Positions 45,051-55,388 of a stretch of DNA of 64,000 nt are shown piece after piece. A program made the position numbers and the translations under genes. Position 1 is the first letter of the stretch, and each line of letters begins with the position of its first letter. Below the pieces are notes generated by a model. That model was not told the DNA's origin and did not search any database. It saw only the letters and a program-made list of their open reading frames with translations. Source of the stretch: Mariniflexile litorale (GTDB taxonomy: Bacteria > Bacteroidota > Bacteroidia > Flavobacteriales > Flavobacteriaceae); the NCBI RefSeq assembly GCF_031128465.2, contig NZ_CP155618.1, positions 4,082,501-4,146,500 on the forward strand, given 5' to 3'.

Positions 45051-45185
45051 TTATTTTCGTGGCTTTCCGCTAAGTGTGGTTCTGTTAAAACCATTCGCTC
45101 TTTTATGGCTTAAATTTCTATTAAATAAGTTTACTAAATCGTAAATGGTTTTTCTCGATTCTAACTTTTCTTTACTATATAACAT
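45051..45185 (-). CDS. Candidate small basic protein between parE and parC (44 aa)
   Basis: The 154-base gap between parE and parC is almost filled by an ORF from ATG at 45185 to TAA at 45051. It starts 10 bases after the parE stop and ends 9 bases before the parC ATG. The product, MLYSKEKLESRKTIYDLVNL followed by FNRNLSHKRANGFNRTTLSG and KPRK, is soluble and very basic, with about 12 Lys/Arg in 44 residues. The fit to the gap and the charge pattern suggest a real gene, perhaps one that binds nucleic acid or a topoisomerase subunit. I know no matching family. Confidence 0.45.
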   Translation of the reverse strand: MLYSKEKLESRKTIYDLVNLFNRNLSHKRANGFNRTTLSGKPRK

Positions 45186-45195
45186 AATTTTTAAT

Positions 45196-47052
45196 TTAAT
45201 TATCTTCTAAAATATCTAATTCTACTTTTAAATTATCTATGATAAATTCTTGTCTGGTTGGTGTATTTTTACCCATATAAAACGATAATAAATCTTCAAT
45301 AGACATATTATCATCTAACATAACGGGATCTAAACGGATATTTTCTCCAATAAAATGAACAAATTCATCTGGTGAGATTTCACCAAGACCTTTAAATCGA
45401 GTTATTTCGGGTTTGGGCTTTAACTTTTCTATCGCACTTCTTCTTTCATCCTCTGAATAGCAATAAATGGTTTCTTTTTTATTTCTCACCCTAAATAAAG
45501 GAGTTTGTAAAATATACAAATGTCCTTCTTTTATAACTTCTGGAAAGAATTGTAGAAAAAAGGTTATTAACAACAACCGAATGTGCATCCCATCTACATC
45601 GGCATCAGTAGCTATAACTACATTATTATAACGTAAATCTTCTAACGATTCTTCAATATTTAAAGCGGCTTGTAATAGATTAAATTCTTCATTTTCGTAA
45701 ACAATTTTTTTACTTAAACCATAACTGTTTAAGGGTTTACCTTTTAAGCTGAAAACCGCTTGAGTATTTACATCACGTGATTTGGTAATACTTCCAGAAG
45801 CCGAATCGCCCTCTGTAATAAATAAAGTCGATTCTAAATTGCGTTGGTTTTTAATATCTCCAAAATGTACACGGCAATCGCGTAGTTTTTTATTGTGAAG
45901 ACTGGCTGATTTTGCACGGTCTTTTGCTAATTTACGAATGCCAGAAAGTTCTTTACGCTCACGTTCTGCTTGTAGAATTTTGCGTTGAATTTTTTCTGCA
46001 GTTTCCGGGTTTTTATGTAAATAGTTGTCTAAATACGTTTTTAAAAAATCGTTTATATAAGTTCTTACGGTTGGCAATTCGCCTCCCATATCTGTAGAAC
46101 CTAATTTTGTCTTCGTCTGACTTTCAAAAACAGGTTCCATGACCTTAATAGCGACAGCACTTACCACAGATTTTCTAACATCGGAAGCATCATAGTTTTT
46201 ACCATAAAACTCGCGAATGGTTTTTACTAAAGCTTCTCGGAATGCATTTAAATGTGTACCTCCTTGAGTTGTGTTTTGACCGTTTACAAACGAATGATAC
46301 TCCTCACTATACTGTGTTTTACTATGGGTAATCGCAACTTCAATATCTTCTCCTCGTAAGTGAATAATAGGATAAGCTCTATCAGATTCGTTAATGTTTT
46401 CAGATAATAAATCTTTAAGACCATGTTCGCTAAAATACTTTTCGCCATTAAAAACTATGGTCAACCCTGGATTTAGGTATACATAATTTTTAAGCATTTT
46501 AACAATATACTCATTTCTGTATTTATAATTTTTAAAAATGGTTTCATCGGGAACAAACGATACTTTGGTTCCTTTTCGGCGAGTTATATCTTCTAATAAA
46601 TCTTGATTAATTAAATTACCCTGCTCAAATTCTGCAGAAGCAGATTTATTATCACGATTGGATTCTACTCTGAAAAATGATGATAAAGCGTTCACAGCTT
46701 TTGTACCAACCCCATTTAAACCTACCGATTTTTTAAAAGCTTTCGAATCGTACTTTCCACCTGTATTCATTTTGGAAACCACATCTACCACTTTTCCCAA
46801 GGGAATACCACGTCCGTAATCTCTAACGGATACCTTGCTACCTTGAATAGTGATTTCGATAGTTTTACCTGCCCCCATGACGTACTCATCAATGGAATTG
46901 TCTAAAACCTCTTTAAGTAAAATGTAAATACCATCATCTGGTGAAGACCCATCACCAAGTTTCCCAATATACATCCCTGGTCGCATACGAATATGCTCTT
47001 TCCAGTCTAATGAACGTATATTATCTTCGGTATAATCGGTTAATTCAGCCAT
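45196..47052 (-). CDS. parE: DNA topoisomerase IV subunit B (ParE)
   Basis: The 618-residue protein has the GHKL ATPase domain ([13 protein letters not shown] near residue 51 and [23 protein letters not shown]), a transducer domain and a TOPRIM domain with [11 protein letters not shown] and the acidic DADVDG motif. It is shorter than typical Bacteroidota GyrB, as expected for ParE. The strand order parE, small ORF, parC indicates a single operon. Confidence 0.94.
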   Translation of the reverse strand: MAELTDYTEDNIRSLDWKEHIRMRPGMYIGKLGDGSSPDDGIYILLKEVLDNSIDEYVMGAGKTIEITIQGSKVSVRDYGRGIPLGKVVDVVSKMNTGGKYDSKAFKKSVGLNGVGTKAVNALSSFFRVESNRDNKSASAEFEQGNLINQDLLEDITRRKGTKVSFVPDETIFKNYKYRNEYIVKMLKNYVYLNPGLTIVFNGEKYFSEHGLKDLLSENINESDRAYPIIHLRGEDIEVAITHSKTQYSEEYHSFVNGQNTTQGGTHLNAFREALVKTIREFYGKNYDASDVRKSVVSAVAIKVMEPVFESQTKTKLGSTDMGGELPTVRTYINDFLKTYLDNYLHKNPETAEKIQRKILQAERERKELSGIRKLAKDRAKSASLHNKKLRDCRVHFGDIKNQRNLESTLFITEGDSASGSITKSRDVNTQAVFSLKGKPLNSYGLSKKIVYENEEFNLLQAALNIEESLEDLRYNNVVIATDADVDGMHIRLLLITFFLQFFPEVIKEGHLYILQTPLFRVRNKKETIYCYSEDERRSAIEKLKPKPEITRFKGLGEISPDEFVHFIGENIRLDPVMLDDNMSIEDLLSFYMGKNTPTRQEFIIDNLKVELDILEDN

Positions 47053-47164
47053 AGATTTGAGTAGGATTTCATGATTGGACGCTAATATAATACAACCCTA
47101 GAAAAAAAGAAACTACGATTACACAAAGTAATTAACAATATAACATACATTTTGTTGAGAACCC

Positions 47165-48073
47165 CTATTTACTGGTGTTTCCCTTTTTTAAAGACACTAA
47201 TAAAATACCAAAAATAACGACCAAAGCACCAAACAATTGTAATAATGTAAGTACTTCATTTAAAAAAATGCCCGCTAGTATAATGGTTGAAATAGGTCCG
47301 AACCCTGCAATAACTGCAAAATTTGAAGAATTGATACGATTAATTGATTCAGACACCAAAAAAGATGGAATAACAGTAGCGAAAATGGCTATTAAGAAAC
47401 CTAACAAATACACCTCCCATTGCAAACCAAAAACATCAACTTTAGAAAATAACCCAAAATGAATGAATACACAAAAGCAGGAAACTACCATAACATATGC
47501 CGTAAATTTTACTACTCCAAACTTTGGTATTAACCAGCCACTCCCTACTAAATAAGTAGCATAAGTAATGGCACAAAGCAAGATAAAAAAACCTCCTATA
47601 TATGTATCGGCACCAGAAATAGCCACTTCACCCCAAAACGTAATAACAATACCAATATAGGTTAGAAATATAGCCAGTGCTTGTGTTGAATTTATTGGCT
47701 TTTTAAGAAATAATTTATTAAAAATAATGATCATTGTTGGGTACAAAAACAATATAATACGTTCTAAACTTGCCTTAATATATTGTAACCCTACAAAATC
47801 AAAATAACTAGACAAATAGTAACCTACCACCCCAAAAAACACCACCCAATAATAATCGGTTTTAACAATAACGCTCAGATTTTCTTTTCTGCTATATATA
47901 ATGGCTATTACCAAATAAAATGGAAATGAAAACACCATACGCAACAACAAAAGACTCAACGCATCCACTTCGTATTGATATGCCAATTTTACCATTACCG
48001 CTTTGGATGAAAATAGGACAATTCCTAAAATTCCAATTAAGACACCTGAGATTAATTTTTTTTTTGATTGCAT
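47165..48073 (-). CDS. EamA/DMT-family permease
   Basis: The 302-residue protein has ten transmembrane helices in two EamA repeats (about residues 7-140 and 155-295). Motifs include GVLIGILGIVLFSSKAVMVKLAYQY at the start and INRINSSNFAVIAGFGPISTI in the second half. DMT permeases of this type export or import metabolites such as amino acids or nucleosides, and the substrate is unknown. The first few residues are basic (MQSKKK). It lies upstream of no obvious partner, with 112 bases between its stop and the parE start on the same strand. Confidence 0.88.
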   Translation of the reverse strand: MQSKKKLISGVLIGILGIVLFSSKAVMVKLAYQYEVDALSLLLLRMVFSFPFYLVIAIIYSRKENLSVIVKTDYYWVVFFGVVGYYLSSYFDFVGLQYIKASLERIILFLYPTMIIIFNKLFLKKPINSTQALAIFLTYIGIVITFWGEVAISGADTYIGGFFILLCAITYATYLVGSGWLIPKFGVVKFTAYVMVVSCFCVFIHFGLFSKVDVFGLQWEVYLLGFLIAIFATVIPSFLVSESINRINSSNFAVIAGFGPISTIILAGIFLNEVLTLLQLFGALVVIFGILLVSLKKGNTSK

Positions 48074-48242
48074 GAAGCGAATATAAAGTATGCGTAAATT
48101 GTAAATACTTAAAGTAGAAATAAATTACGATGTTCAAATGAAATATGATTAGAAATAATAATAATAAATGACAAAGTCAACTCATTCAATTTATGCTAGT
48201 ATCTATCACAAATAAATTTTCAAGACCATCTCTAGGTATTTA

Positions 48243-49430
48243 TTAATGTCCATGTCCTTCTTCTTCGCTGTTTTTAGCTTTTGCCAAAAGAGTAAAAGCA
48301 TCTTTTAAAACAACATCCATTTTTGAAACGTTCTGAGAAGGATCTTCAAAAGTAAATGCAACAAAGTTTTCTTCTTCATTCCCTTTTATAATTTCAAGCA
48401 TTTCGTAATCATGCATCATCTGTACCCCTTCTTTTCTTTTACCTAAGGATGTAAAAATATAATGTTTGCCTTCAAACCTAACAATGGCTTCTTCAGGGAT
48501 AGCATATTGTTCAACAGCTTCCACTTCAATATTAGCATTGATAAACATACCTGGTAACAATGCTTCGTTTTCCTCTTTCAAATGACCATGAATTGTGATG
48601 GACCTATCGTTACGAACATTGTTACCAATAAGAAATACTTTAGCTTCCATCCATGTATCAGGGGCGTTAGCGAGTCTAAAACGAATGCGCTGACCAACTC
48701 TAATTAAGTGAATATCATTTTCATATACTTTAAGCTCTACATGTAAATCAGAAGCATTTGTAATATCCATTAATACATCTTGTGGATTAAAATACTTACC
48801 TCTATTAATATAAACTTCTCTAACAATGCCATTAATTGGAGAATACACATTTATAACTGAAGCAATCTTGCCGTTTTTTACGCTTAACGGATTAATACCA
48901 ATCAAACGTAATTTACTCTCTAATGCTTGAATGTTTGCCTTATTGGTTAAATAGCTACTTTTTGCTTTTTGAAATACTTTGGTAGAAGTAACCTCTTCTT
49001 TATTTAAAGTTTCTTGTCTTTCAAAATCTGCTTTTAAATATTCATTATTTGCCAATGCTTCTAAATAGGCTCTTTGAAACTCTATAAACTCAGGGTTTTC
49101 AACGGATGCAATAATTTGTCCTTTTTTTAATCTAGTTCCTGAAAGCATCGTTGTTTGCTTTAAAAAGCCGCCATAAGGCACTGTTACCGAAATGTTATTT
49201 TGAGGCGGCACATCTATGACCCCGTTTACAGTAATTTCATGACCAATTTTACGTTTTTTAACTTTTCCAATACTAATTTCTGTTTGTGCTAATTGTGCTT
49301 CTGTTAATTCAACGATATTTTCATTTTTGGTTTTATGAGTACCTTCAACCTCATTCGTTGGTTTCTCTTTACATCCTATTGCTAAAACTAGTACTATAGA
49401 TAGCATTATTTTATATATTATGTTTTTCAT
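48243..49430 (-). CDS. RND efflux periplasmic adaptor (CusB/CzcB-like)
   Basis: The 395-residue protein has a lipoprotein signal (lipobox AIGC) and the membrane-fusion-protein layout: a beta-barrel and lipoyl hairpin (about residues 60-130), an alpha-helical hairpin (about 105-165), a second lipoyl half with SPINGIVREVYINRGKYF and a C-terminal beta domain. The protein ends EEEGHGH, a small histidine-rich tail that may bind metal. The gene begins four bases after the pump gene, so it is translated together with it. It should link the inner-membrane pump to its outer-membrane channel for export of Cu, Ag, Zn, Co or Cd. Confidence 0.92.
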   Translation of the reverse strand: MKNIIYKIMLSIVLVLAIGCKEKPTNEVEGTHKTKNENIVELTEAQLAQTEISIGKVKKRKIGHEITVNGVIDVPPQNNISVTVPYGGFLKQTTMLSGTRLKKGQIIASVENPEFIEFQRAYLEALANNEYLKADFERQETLNKEEVTSTKVFQKAKSSYLTNKANIQALESKLRLIGINPLSVKNGKIASVINVYSPINGIVREVYINRGKYFNPQDVLMDITNASDLHVELKVYENDIHLIRVGQRIRFRLANAPDTWMEAKVFLIGNNVRNDRSITIHGHLKEENEALLPGMFINANIEVEAVEQYAIPEEAIVRFEGKHYIFTSLGKRKEGVQMMHDYEMLEIIKGNEEENFVAFTFEDPSQNVSKMDVVLKDAFTLLAKAKNSEEEGHGH

Positions 49431-49434
49431 ATTC

Positions 49435-52400
49435 TTAGTTATTTGATGTCAGTTTTTCAATGGTAATTAAGGTTTGATTATATTGATTGATATAATCTAA
49501 ATATTTAAGTTGTATAGCTAAAGCTCTATTAAGTCCTTGTACATATTCTACATATTCAATTTCTCCTTCCTGAAAACCACGTTGTGAACTTTTTAATAAT
49601 AATTCGGCTTGGGGCAAAGCGTTAAGGCTGTAAAACTCTAAATTTTCTTTATCTTTTTTTAAGGATTCAAAAGCGGTTTGTAACTGTGATTGGGTGTGGT
49701 TTGTAACGGCTTCTAATTGGGATTCAATTTCCATTTTATGAATTTTTGCCGTTTTAATTTTTGATGTATGCGCCTTAAAAAAAATGGGGATACTTAAACC
49801 CAATTGTACACCTGTAAAACGGTCTCCTGAATCAAATACAGTTGACGTACCATTGACTGTTTCGCCATTACCTATAAAGGATTGATTAAAATAACCCAAA
49901 GTAATATGGGGAAGCATTTTTGATGATTCCACCGAACGCTCTTTTTCAGCTACGTCTATTTTTGATTTATAAAAGGATACCAAAGGGTTTTTAGTAACAG
50001 ATACAGTATCTATTAGCTGCTCTGATAGGAATGTTGGTGTTACTTTTAAATCACCAACATTAATATCAACCAAACTGTCTGAATTTAACAGATTTTGTAG
50101 CCTAAATTGATAGGTTTTTATAGTAGACATATTGTTTTGCTTTGCCATTTCAATATCAGCTAATTCTGCATGGGCGGTCGCTTTTTCCAAAGCATTGCTT
50201 TCTCCTGTTTTGAAGCGCAGGCTTGCTGCAAGCTGAAATTTTTTGTAAATACTATCTTGTTGCTCTAAAACGCTTTGTTTGCTTTTAAGATACCAGAGTT
50301 CATAATAAACCGATTTTATTTGTGCAACCAACTCATTTTCAACAACTTCTTGATTACGTATACTTGATGCTATTTTTGCTTTTGAAAGCTTATTCTGATT
50401 GACGTATAACGTAGGAAATGCAAAGGTTTGATTCACACTAAATCGGGTATCATTATCAATAGCACTATTGGTTTGACCATATTCTAAACTAAACTCTGTT
50501 TTTGGTACATTGAAACTTGCACCTTTCATAGCGCGTTCTTGGTCTGTTTGTAATTTGGATATTTCAATGTTTGGATTATTCTTTAATGCCACATTTATAA
50601 CAGCGTCCAAATTGTTGTATACCTTTATTTTTGGATTTATTTGTGCCTTCATTGAATATACACTTCCAGACAAGATTACACACAGTATTAACCCGGTTTT
50701 ATTTAACTTCATTTTTAATTTTTTTTCTGAATAATAATAAAGAATTGGCAAGACTATAAGAGTTAAAAAAGTGGCGGTCACTAAGCCGCCAATTACTACC
50801 GTAGCCAAAGGGCGTTGTACTTCGGCTCCTGAAGTCTGAGAAAGTGCCATCGGCAAAAACCCTAGAGAAGCCACTGTTGCCGTCATTATCACCGGCCTTA
50901 AGCGTGTTTTGGTACCTTGATAAATACGTTCAAAAACATCTGAAACTCCATCTTTTTTAAGACGGTTAAATTCCGCAATTAATACAATTCCATTTAAAAC
51001 TGCTACTCCAAAAAGCGCAATAAACCCTACCCCTGCTGAAATACTAAATGGTAAATTGCGAAGCCAAAGTGCAAAAACGCCACCAATAGCAGATAACGGA
51101 ATGGCTGTAAAAATCAAAACACCTTGTTTTATAGACCCAAAAGTAAAATACAGTAAGATAAAAATAAGCAACAATGCCATAGGAACTACAATAGATAAAC
51201 GCTGTTTTGCTTCAACCAGATTTTCAAATTGACCTCCATAACTAATACTATAACCAGGAGCTAAATTTACTTGGGTATTAATTTTATTCCTTATTTCTTC
51301 AACCACACTTTCCACATCTCGATTACGTACATTAAATGCTGTAATAATGCGCCTTTGAGTGTTATCACGCTGTATTTGATAAGGCCCATCAATAATGGAA
51401 ACTGTTGCAACCTGTTGCAGTGGTATTTGTTGACCATGCTTTCCATTAATGTAGAGATTTTGAACATCGGCAAGACTTGTTCTGTGATCGCCTTCCAAAC
51501 GCACAACTAAATCAAATTGCTTTTCACCTTCATATACCAATCCTGCCGATGCTCCTGCAAAGGCTGCTTGAATGGTATTATTAACCGATTGTATGTCTAA
51601 ACCGTATTTGGCTAATTGTGCTCTATGATAATCAATAACAATTTGAGGTACACCAGTCACTTCTTCTATATAAACATCTACAGCACCATCCACGGTAGTA
51701 GCAATTTTGCCAATTTGATTTGCATACGTTGATAATTGTTCTAAATCTTCGCCATAAATTTTCACAGCCACGTCTTGACGTACGCCCGTCATTAACTCAT
51801 TAAAACGCATCTGAATGGGTTGCTGAAAACCAAAAGTAACTCCTGGAATAACCTCCAAAGCTTTAGCCATTTTATTGGCCAATGCTTCTCTACTGGAAGC
51901 TGAAACCCACTCTGATTTATCTTTTAGAATAATCATTAAATCGGCTGCTTCAACAGGCATCGGGTCTGTTGGAATTTCACCAGAGCCAATTTTAGCAACC
52001 ACTTGCTCCACTTCAGGGAAATTATCTAAAAGTATTTTTTCGGCTTTAGTAGTTGCCTTTATGGTATTAGAAAGGGAACTCCCTGTAATAACTCTTGTTT
52101 CAACTGCAAAATCACCTTCTTCGAGTGTTGGAATAAACTCACCACCTAATTGTGTAAAGACCATAAAAGCGATGATAAATAGTATGATAGTTACTGAAAC
52201 TACTAAAGCGCGTGTTTTCATGGCTCTTTTCAAAATGGGCTCATAAATACGATAAAAGAAATTCATTATTTTATCGGAAATATTCTTTTTATGTGCTGTT
52301 CTTTTACTTAAAACAAGCGAAGACATCATAGGAATATAAGTTAGGGAAAGTATAAAAGCTCCCAAAATGGCAAAACTCACTGTTTGTGCCATGGGTCCAA

Positions 52401-53820
52401 ACATTTTACCTTCTGTTCCTACCAAAACCAATATGGGTAAATACACAATTAAAATGATGATTTCTCCAAATGCTGCCGAGGTTCTAATTTTGCTGGCAGA
52501 TTGATAGACTTCTTCGTCCATCTCATTTTGTGTAAGTTTCCGATTCAACTGTAATGCTGCTAAATGAAATAAAGTAGCTTCAACAATAATGACTGCACCA
52601 TCTACAATCAATCCAAAATCAATGGCACCGAGGCTCATTAAATTTGCTGAAACCCCAAAAACATGCATCATAGAAAACGCAAATAATAAGGCTAATGGTA
52701 TGACCGAAGCTGTAATTAATCCTGCTCTCCAATTACCCAATAGTAAGAGTAAAATAAAAATAACAATAAGTGCTCCTTCAACAAGATTTGTGGTTACTGT
52801 TCCGATGGCATTATCAACTAATTTTGTTCTATCCAAAAACGGTTCAATAACAACGCCTTCGGGTAATGTTTTGCTAATAATTTCAATTTTAGCTTTAACG
52901 TCTGTAATAACCTGTGCTGAATTTGCTCCCTTTAACATCATAACAATAGCACTTACAACCTCTCCTTCTCCATTACGAGTAGTTGCACCATACCGAATGG
53001 CTGTTCCTGTTTGAACTTTTGCCACATCACTTATTAAAATGGGAATCCCATCTTCAGTTGATTTTACTAGGATATTTTCAATGTCTTCTATAGAACCAAC
53101 TAATCCTTCGCTTCTAATAAATAAGGCTTTATCATTTTTTTCAATGTATGCACCTCCTGTATTTTGATTGTTAGTTTCTAAAGCCTTAAAAATTTCAGAA
53201 ATAGAAATATTCATTGCATTTAACCGCTCGGGGCGCACCGCTATTTCATATTGTTTTAAATAGCCCCCGAAACTACTAACGTCGGCAACACCTTTTGTAC
53301 CTAAAAGTTGTCTTTTAATAATCCAATCTTGAATACTTCTCAATTGAACAGCATCATAACGGTCTTCATAACCTGGCTTAGTGGTAACCACATATTGATA
53401 AATTTCCCCAAGACCGGTAGTTAGAGGGGCTATTCCTGGTTTTCCTATACCTTTTGGAATTTCAGATTGCGCTTCTGCCAGACGTTCGTTAACTTGTTGT
53501 CGAGCCCAATAAACATCAACATTTTCTTCAAAAACAATAGTAACCACTGATAAGCCGAACCGTGAAAAGGAACGGATTTCATCAATTTGTGGTATGGTTG
53601 CCATGGTGATTTCTATGGGAAACGTTATTAAACGCTCCACCTCTTGGGCAGCAAGTGTTGGTGAAGACGTAATTACCTGAACTTGATTGTTGGTAATATC
53701 TGGCACAGCATCCACTGGGAGCTGACGAAGCGAATACACCCCCGTAATAATTAAAGCCAATGTGAGTAATCCAATAACCAATTTATGGGTTATGGAATAC
53801 CTAATAATTTTATTAAGCAT
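49435..53820 (-). CDS. CusA/CzcA heavy-metal RND pump fused to a TolC-like channel domain
   Basis: The 1461-residue protein has two parts. Residues 1-1040 are a complete heavy-metal RND pump with twelve transmembrane helices and two large periplasmic domains (LPVDAVPDITNNQVQVIT, DFGLIVDGAVIIVEA and VGFIALFGVAVLNGIVLIAEF). Residues about 1045-1461 form a TolC/CusC-type outer-membrane factor, opening with a second signal-like hydrophobic stretch (KTGLILCVILSGSVYSMKAQ) and continuing through helical repeats (NNPNIEISKLQTDQERA and SLRFKTGESNALEKATAHAE). Such fusions occur in Bacteroidota. The hydrophobic stretch would act as a thirteenth helix or a cleaved signal that places the channel domain in the periplasm. 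The adaptor gene follows. Confidence 0.92.
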   Translation of the reverse strand: MLNKIIRYSITHKLVIGLLTLALIITGVYSLRQLPVDAVPDITNNQVQVITSSPTLAAQEVERLITFPIEITMATIPQIDEIRSFSRFGLSVVTIVFEENVDVYWARQQVNERLAEAQSEIPKGIGKPGIAPLTTGLGEIYQYVVTTKPGYEDRYDAVQLRSIQDWIIKRQLLGTKGVADVSSFGGYLKQYEIAVRPERLNAMNISISEIFKALETNNQNTGGAYIEKNDKALFIRSEGLVGSIEDIENILVKSTEDGIPILISDVAKVQTGTAIRYGATTRNGEGEVVSAIVMMLKGANSAQVITDVKAKIEIISKTLPEGVVIEPFLDRTKLVDNAIGTVTTNLVEGALIVIFILLLLLGNWRAGLITASVIPLALLFAFSMMHVFGVSANLMSLGAIDFGLIVDGAVIIVEATLFHLAALQLNRKLTQNEMDEEVYQSASKIRTSAAFGEIIILIVYLPILVLVGTEGKMFGPMAQTVSFAILGAFILSLTYIPMMSSLVLSKRTAHKKNISDKIMNFFYRIYEPILKRAMKTRALVVSVTIILFIIAFMVFTQLGGEFIPTLEEGDFAVETRVITGSSLSNTIKATTKAEKILLDNFPEVEQVVAKIGSGEIPTDPMPVEAADLMIILKDKSEWVSASSREALANKMAKALEVIPGVTFGFQQPIQMRFNELMTGVRQDVAVKIYGEDLEQLSTYANQIGKIATTVDGAVDVYIEEVTGVPQIVIDYHRAQLAKYGLDIQSVNNTIQAAFAGASAGLVYEGEKQFDLVVRLEGDHRTSLADVQNLYINGKHGQQIPLQQVATVSIIDGPYQIQRDNTQRRIITAFNVRNRDVESVVEEIRNKINTQVNLAPGYSISYGGQFENLVEAKQRLSIVVPMALLLIFILLYFTFGSIKQGVLIFTAIPLSAIGGVFALWLRNLPFSISAGVGFIALFGVAVLNGIVLIAEFNRLKKDGVSDVFERIYQGTKTRLRPVIMTATVASLGFLPMALSQTSGAEVQRPLATVVIGGLVTATFLTLIVLPILYYYSEKKLKMKLNKTGLILCVILSGSVYSMKAQINPKIKVYNNLDAVINVALKNNPNIEISKLQTDQERAMKGASFNVPKTEFSLEYGQTNSAIDNDTRFSVNQTFAFPTLYVNQNKLSKAKIASSIRNQEVVENELVAQIKSVYYELWYLKSKQSVLEQQDSIYKKFQLAASLRFKTGESNALEKATAHAELADIEMAKQNNMSTIKTYQFRLQNLLNSDSLVDINVGDLKVTPTFLSEQLIDTVSVTKNPLVSFYKSKIDVAEKERSVESSKMLPHITLGYFNQSFIGNGETVNGTSTVFDSGDRFTGVQLGLSIPIFFKAHTSKIKTAKIHKMEIESQLEAVTNHTQSQLQTAFESLKKDKENLEFYSLNALPQAELLLKSSQRGFQEGEIEYVEYVQGLNRALAIQLKYLDYINQYNQTLITIEKLTSNN

Positions 53821-53915
53821 AAAAAAAAGTTTAAAAATGTTTGTGAAATAATCTAGTTTCTTGAAATATCAAGACTATAATACCTACTGTTCCCGCTTTT
53901 CAGGAACTACCATTT

Positions 53916-54314
53916 TTAAACCCGAGGTGGTTGAAATAAAGTGTCTAAATATGTAGAAGAAAGGAATACTTTATAATAATCGAATTTTAAATTCTCTTTA
54001 TGTCTAAAAGGTTCTAAAATGAATTGGGATTGTTGTGGAAAAAAGAATGTCACATGGCTACAACATTGATGCGAATTATGCAATGGCGCTTCATGATGAT
54101 TTGAATTTTCATGGTGCTCTTTTGAGCTTCCATCATTAAGTATATAATCTTCCAAAACAAAATCTAAGAAGGTATCTCCATCAAAGGTTTTATGCTCTTG
54201 ATAATGCGAATAAATTGCTGCAATTTTTTGAAACTCACATCCCATGTCTATGTTAGGCATTATAGCCTGAAACATAAATAATATTGACAGAGATATAGAT
54301 GTAATTAATTTCAT
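53916..54314 (-). CDS. Small exported His/Cys-rich protein, likely metal-associated
   Basis: The 132-residue protein begins with a signal peptide (KLITSISLSILFMFQAIM). In its middle is a metal-ligand cluster EHHENSNHHEAPLHNSHQCC with six histidines and two cysteines, and it ends in an aromatic-rich C-terminus (QPPRV). Similar short proteins sit ahead of CusA-type pumps in flavobacteria, and their role is unknown. It is the first gene of the metal-efflux unit, behind a perfect -7 promoter element, and may bind metal in the periplasm or help sense it. Confidence 0.75.
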   Translation of the reverse strand: MKLITSISLSILFMFQAIMPNIDMGCEFQKIAAIYSHYQEHKTFDGDTFLDFVLEDYILNDGSSKEHHENSNHHEAPLHNSHQCCSHVTFFFPQQSQFILEPFRHKENLKFDYYKVFLSSTYLDTLFQPPRV

Positions 54315-54322
54315 AATTAATA

Positions 54323-54330
54323 CAAATATA
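54323..54330 (-). promoter_or_regulatory. -7 promoter element of the metal-efflux operon
   Basis: TATATTTG on the minus strand matches TAnnTTTG perfectly, eight bases before the ATG of the His/Cys-rich protein. Confidence 0.6.
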
Positions 54331-54480
54331 TAAATTATTTAATGTAATAGTCCGTACAAAAATTATTTACCGATACATCAAGCTGTTTGATAACAGTAAT
54401 GGTCGTTTTCAATACAATAAACCTAAAAACATGTTCTATATCTACTCTTTTTAATCAAAAATTATTTTTCCTTTTTTTAA

Positions 54481-55368
54481 TTAATACGGATTTATAAAAG
54501 TTTCTATTTCAGATTGTGTTATTTGGGGGTTAGCTCCTTCACTTTGCGCTACCATCGCACCAACGGCACATGCAAAATCCACCGCTTCTTGTGGGTTAAC
54601 TTTGTTTAATAGTTGACTTATTAACGAACCTAAAAATGAATCGCCTGCACCAACGGTATCAATCACTTTTATTAAATAACCGCTATTATAATAAAACTTA
54701 TCATTATAAAATAAAACAGCACCATGATGTCCTTTTGTAACGCATATGTGTTTGGTGTTTGTTTTTTTAGAAATATACCGGATATTCTGCTCCATAGAGC
54801 GATACTTAGAGTTTAAATAGCCACTTACTTCATACAATTCATCATCATTAAATTTAATAAAGTCGGCTTCATTCATTAATTGAATTAAAAGTTCTTTGGT
54901 ATAATATGGCGGTCTTAAATTAAGATCAAAAACTTTATATTTTGCAAGTTCTATGAGCTTAAGCAGCGTATTTCTAGAACTATCATCTCTTGCTGCTAAA
55001 CTCCCAAAAACAAATGCATCAGAGTTTTTAACTGCTCCTTTGTTTATTTCTGTTAATCTTATTTTATCCCAGGCTCTTGGATATTTTATGTCATAAGATG
55101 CCGATCCTTTTTCATTCAACATCACTTTTACTTTTCCTGTTTTGTATTCATTATGTACTTGAATACAGCCGGTATTAATACCACTCTCTTTTAGGTATTT
55201 AAGTATTTTAGCACCATTTTCACCTTGTCCAATAGCACTAATCATGGTTACATCATTGCCAAATGCCTGCAATCTGTTTGCTACATTTAAGGGGGCACCT
55301 CCTATTTTTTTATGTGTTGGAAACACATCCCATAATACTTCTCCAAAACATGTAATCTTTGACATCAT
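54481..55368 (-). CDS. PfkB-family carbohydrate kinase, probable fructokinase
   Basis: The 295-residue cytoplasmic enzyme has the family signatures GGAPLNVANRLQAFG near residues 22-36 and DTVGAGDSFLGSLISQLL near residues 236-253, which holds the catalytic aspartate. The ITCFGEVLWDVFPTH opening is typical of fructokinases. As the last gene of the GH32/SusCD locus it should phosphorylate fructose released from fructan. Other sugar kinases of the family cannot be excluded by sequence alone, but the context favours fructose. A hairpin lies between this gene and susD. Confidence 0.88.
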   Translation of the reverse strand: MMSKITCFGEVLWDVFPTHKKIGGAPLNVANRLQAFGNDVTMISAIGQGENGAKILKYLKESGINTGCIQVHNEYKTGKVKVMLNEKGSASYDIKYPRAWDKIRLTEINKGAVKNSDAFVFGSLAARDDSSRNTLLKLIELAKYKVFDLNLRPPYYTKELLIQLMNEADFIKFNDDELYEVSGYLNSKYRSMEQNIRYISKKTNTKHICVTKGHHGAVLFYNDKFYYNSGYLIKVIDTVGAGDSFLGSLISQLLNKVNPQEAVDFACAVGAMVAQSEGANPQITQSEIETFINPY

Positions 55369-55388
55369 CTTATATTTATAAATATTAA

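Noticed and set aside
45061-45072. GGCTTTCCGCTA matches 12 bases of the repeat element at 4099-4188.
   Set aside because: The rest of the element, including its terminal inverted repeat, is absent, and the bases are explained as codons of the 44-residue ORF. Chance is the simpler reading.
42387-47052. Assignment of the type IIA topoisomerase pair as DNA gyrase.
   Set aside because: The A subunit lacks a visible GyrA box and the B subunit is shorter than GyrB, so topoisomerase IV fits better.
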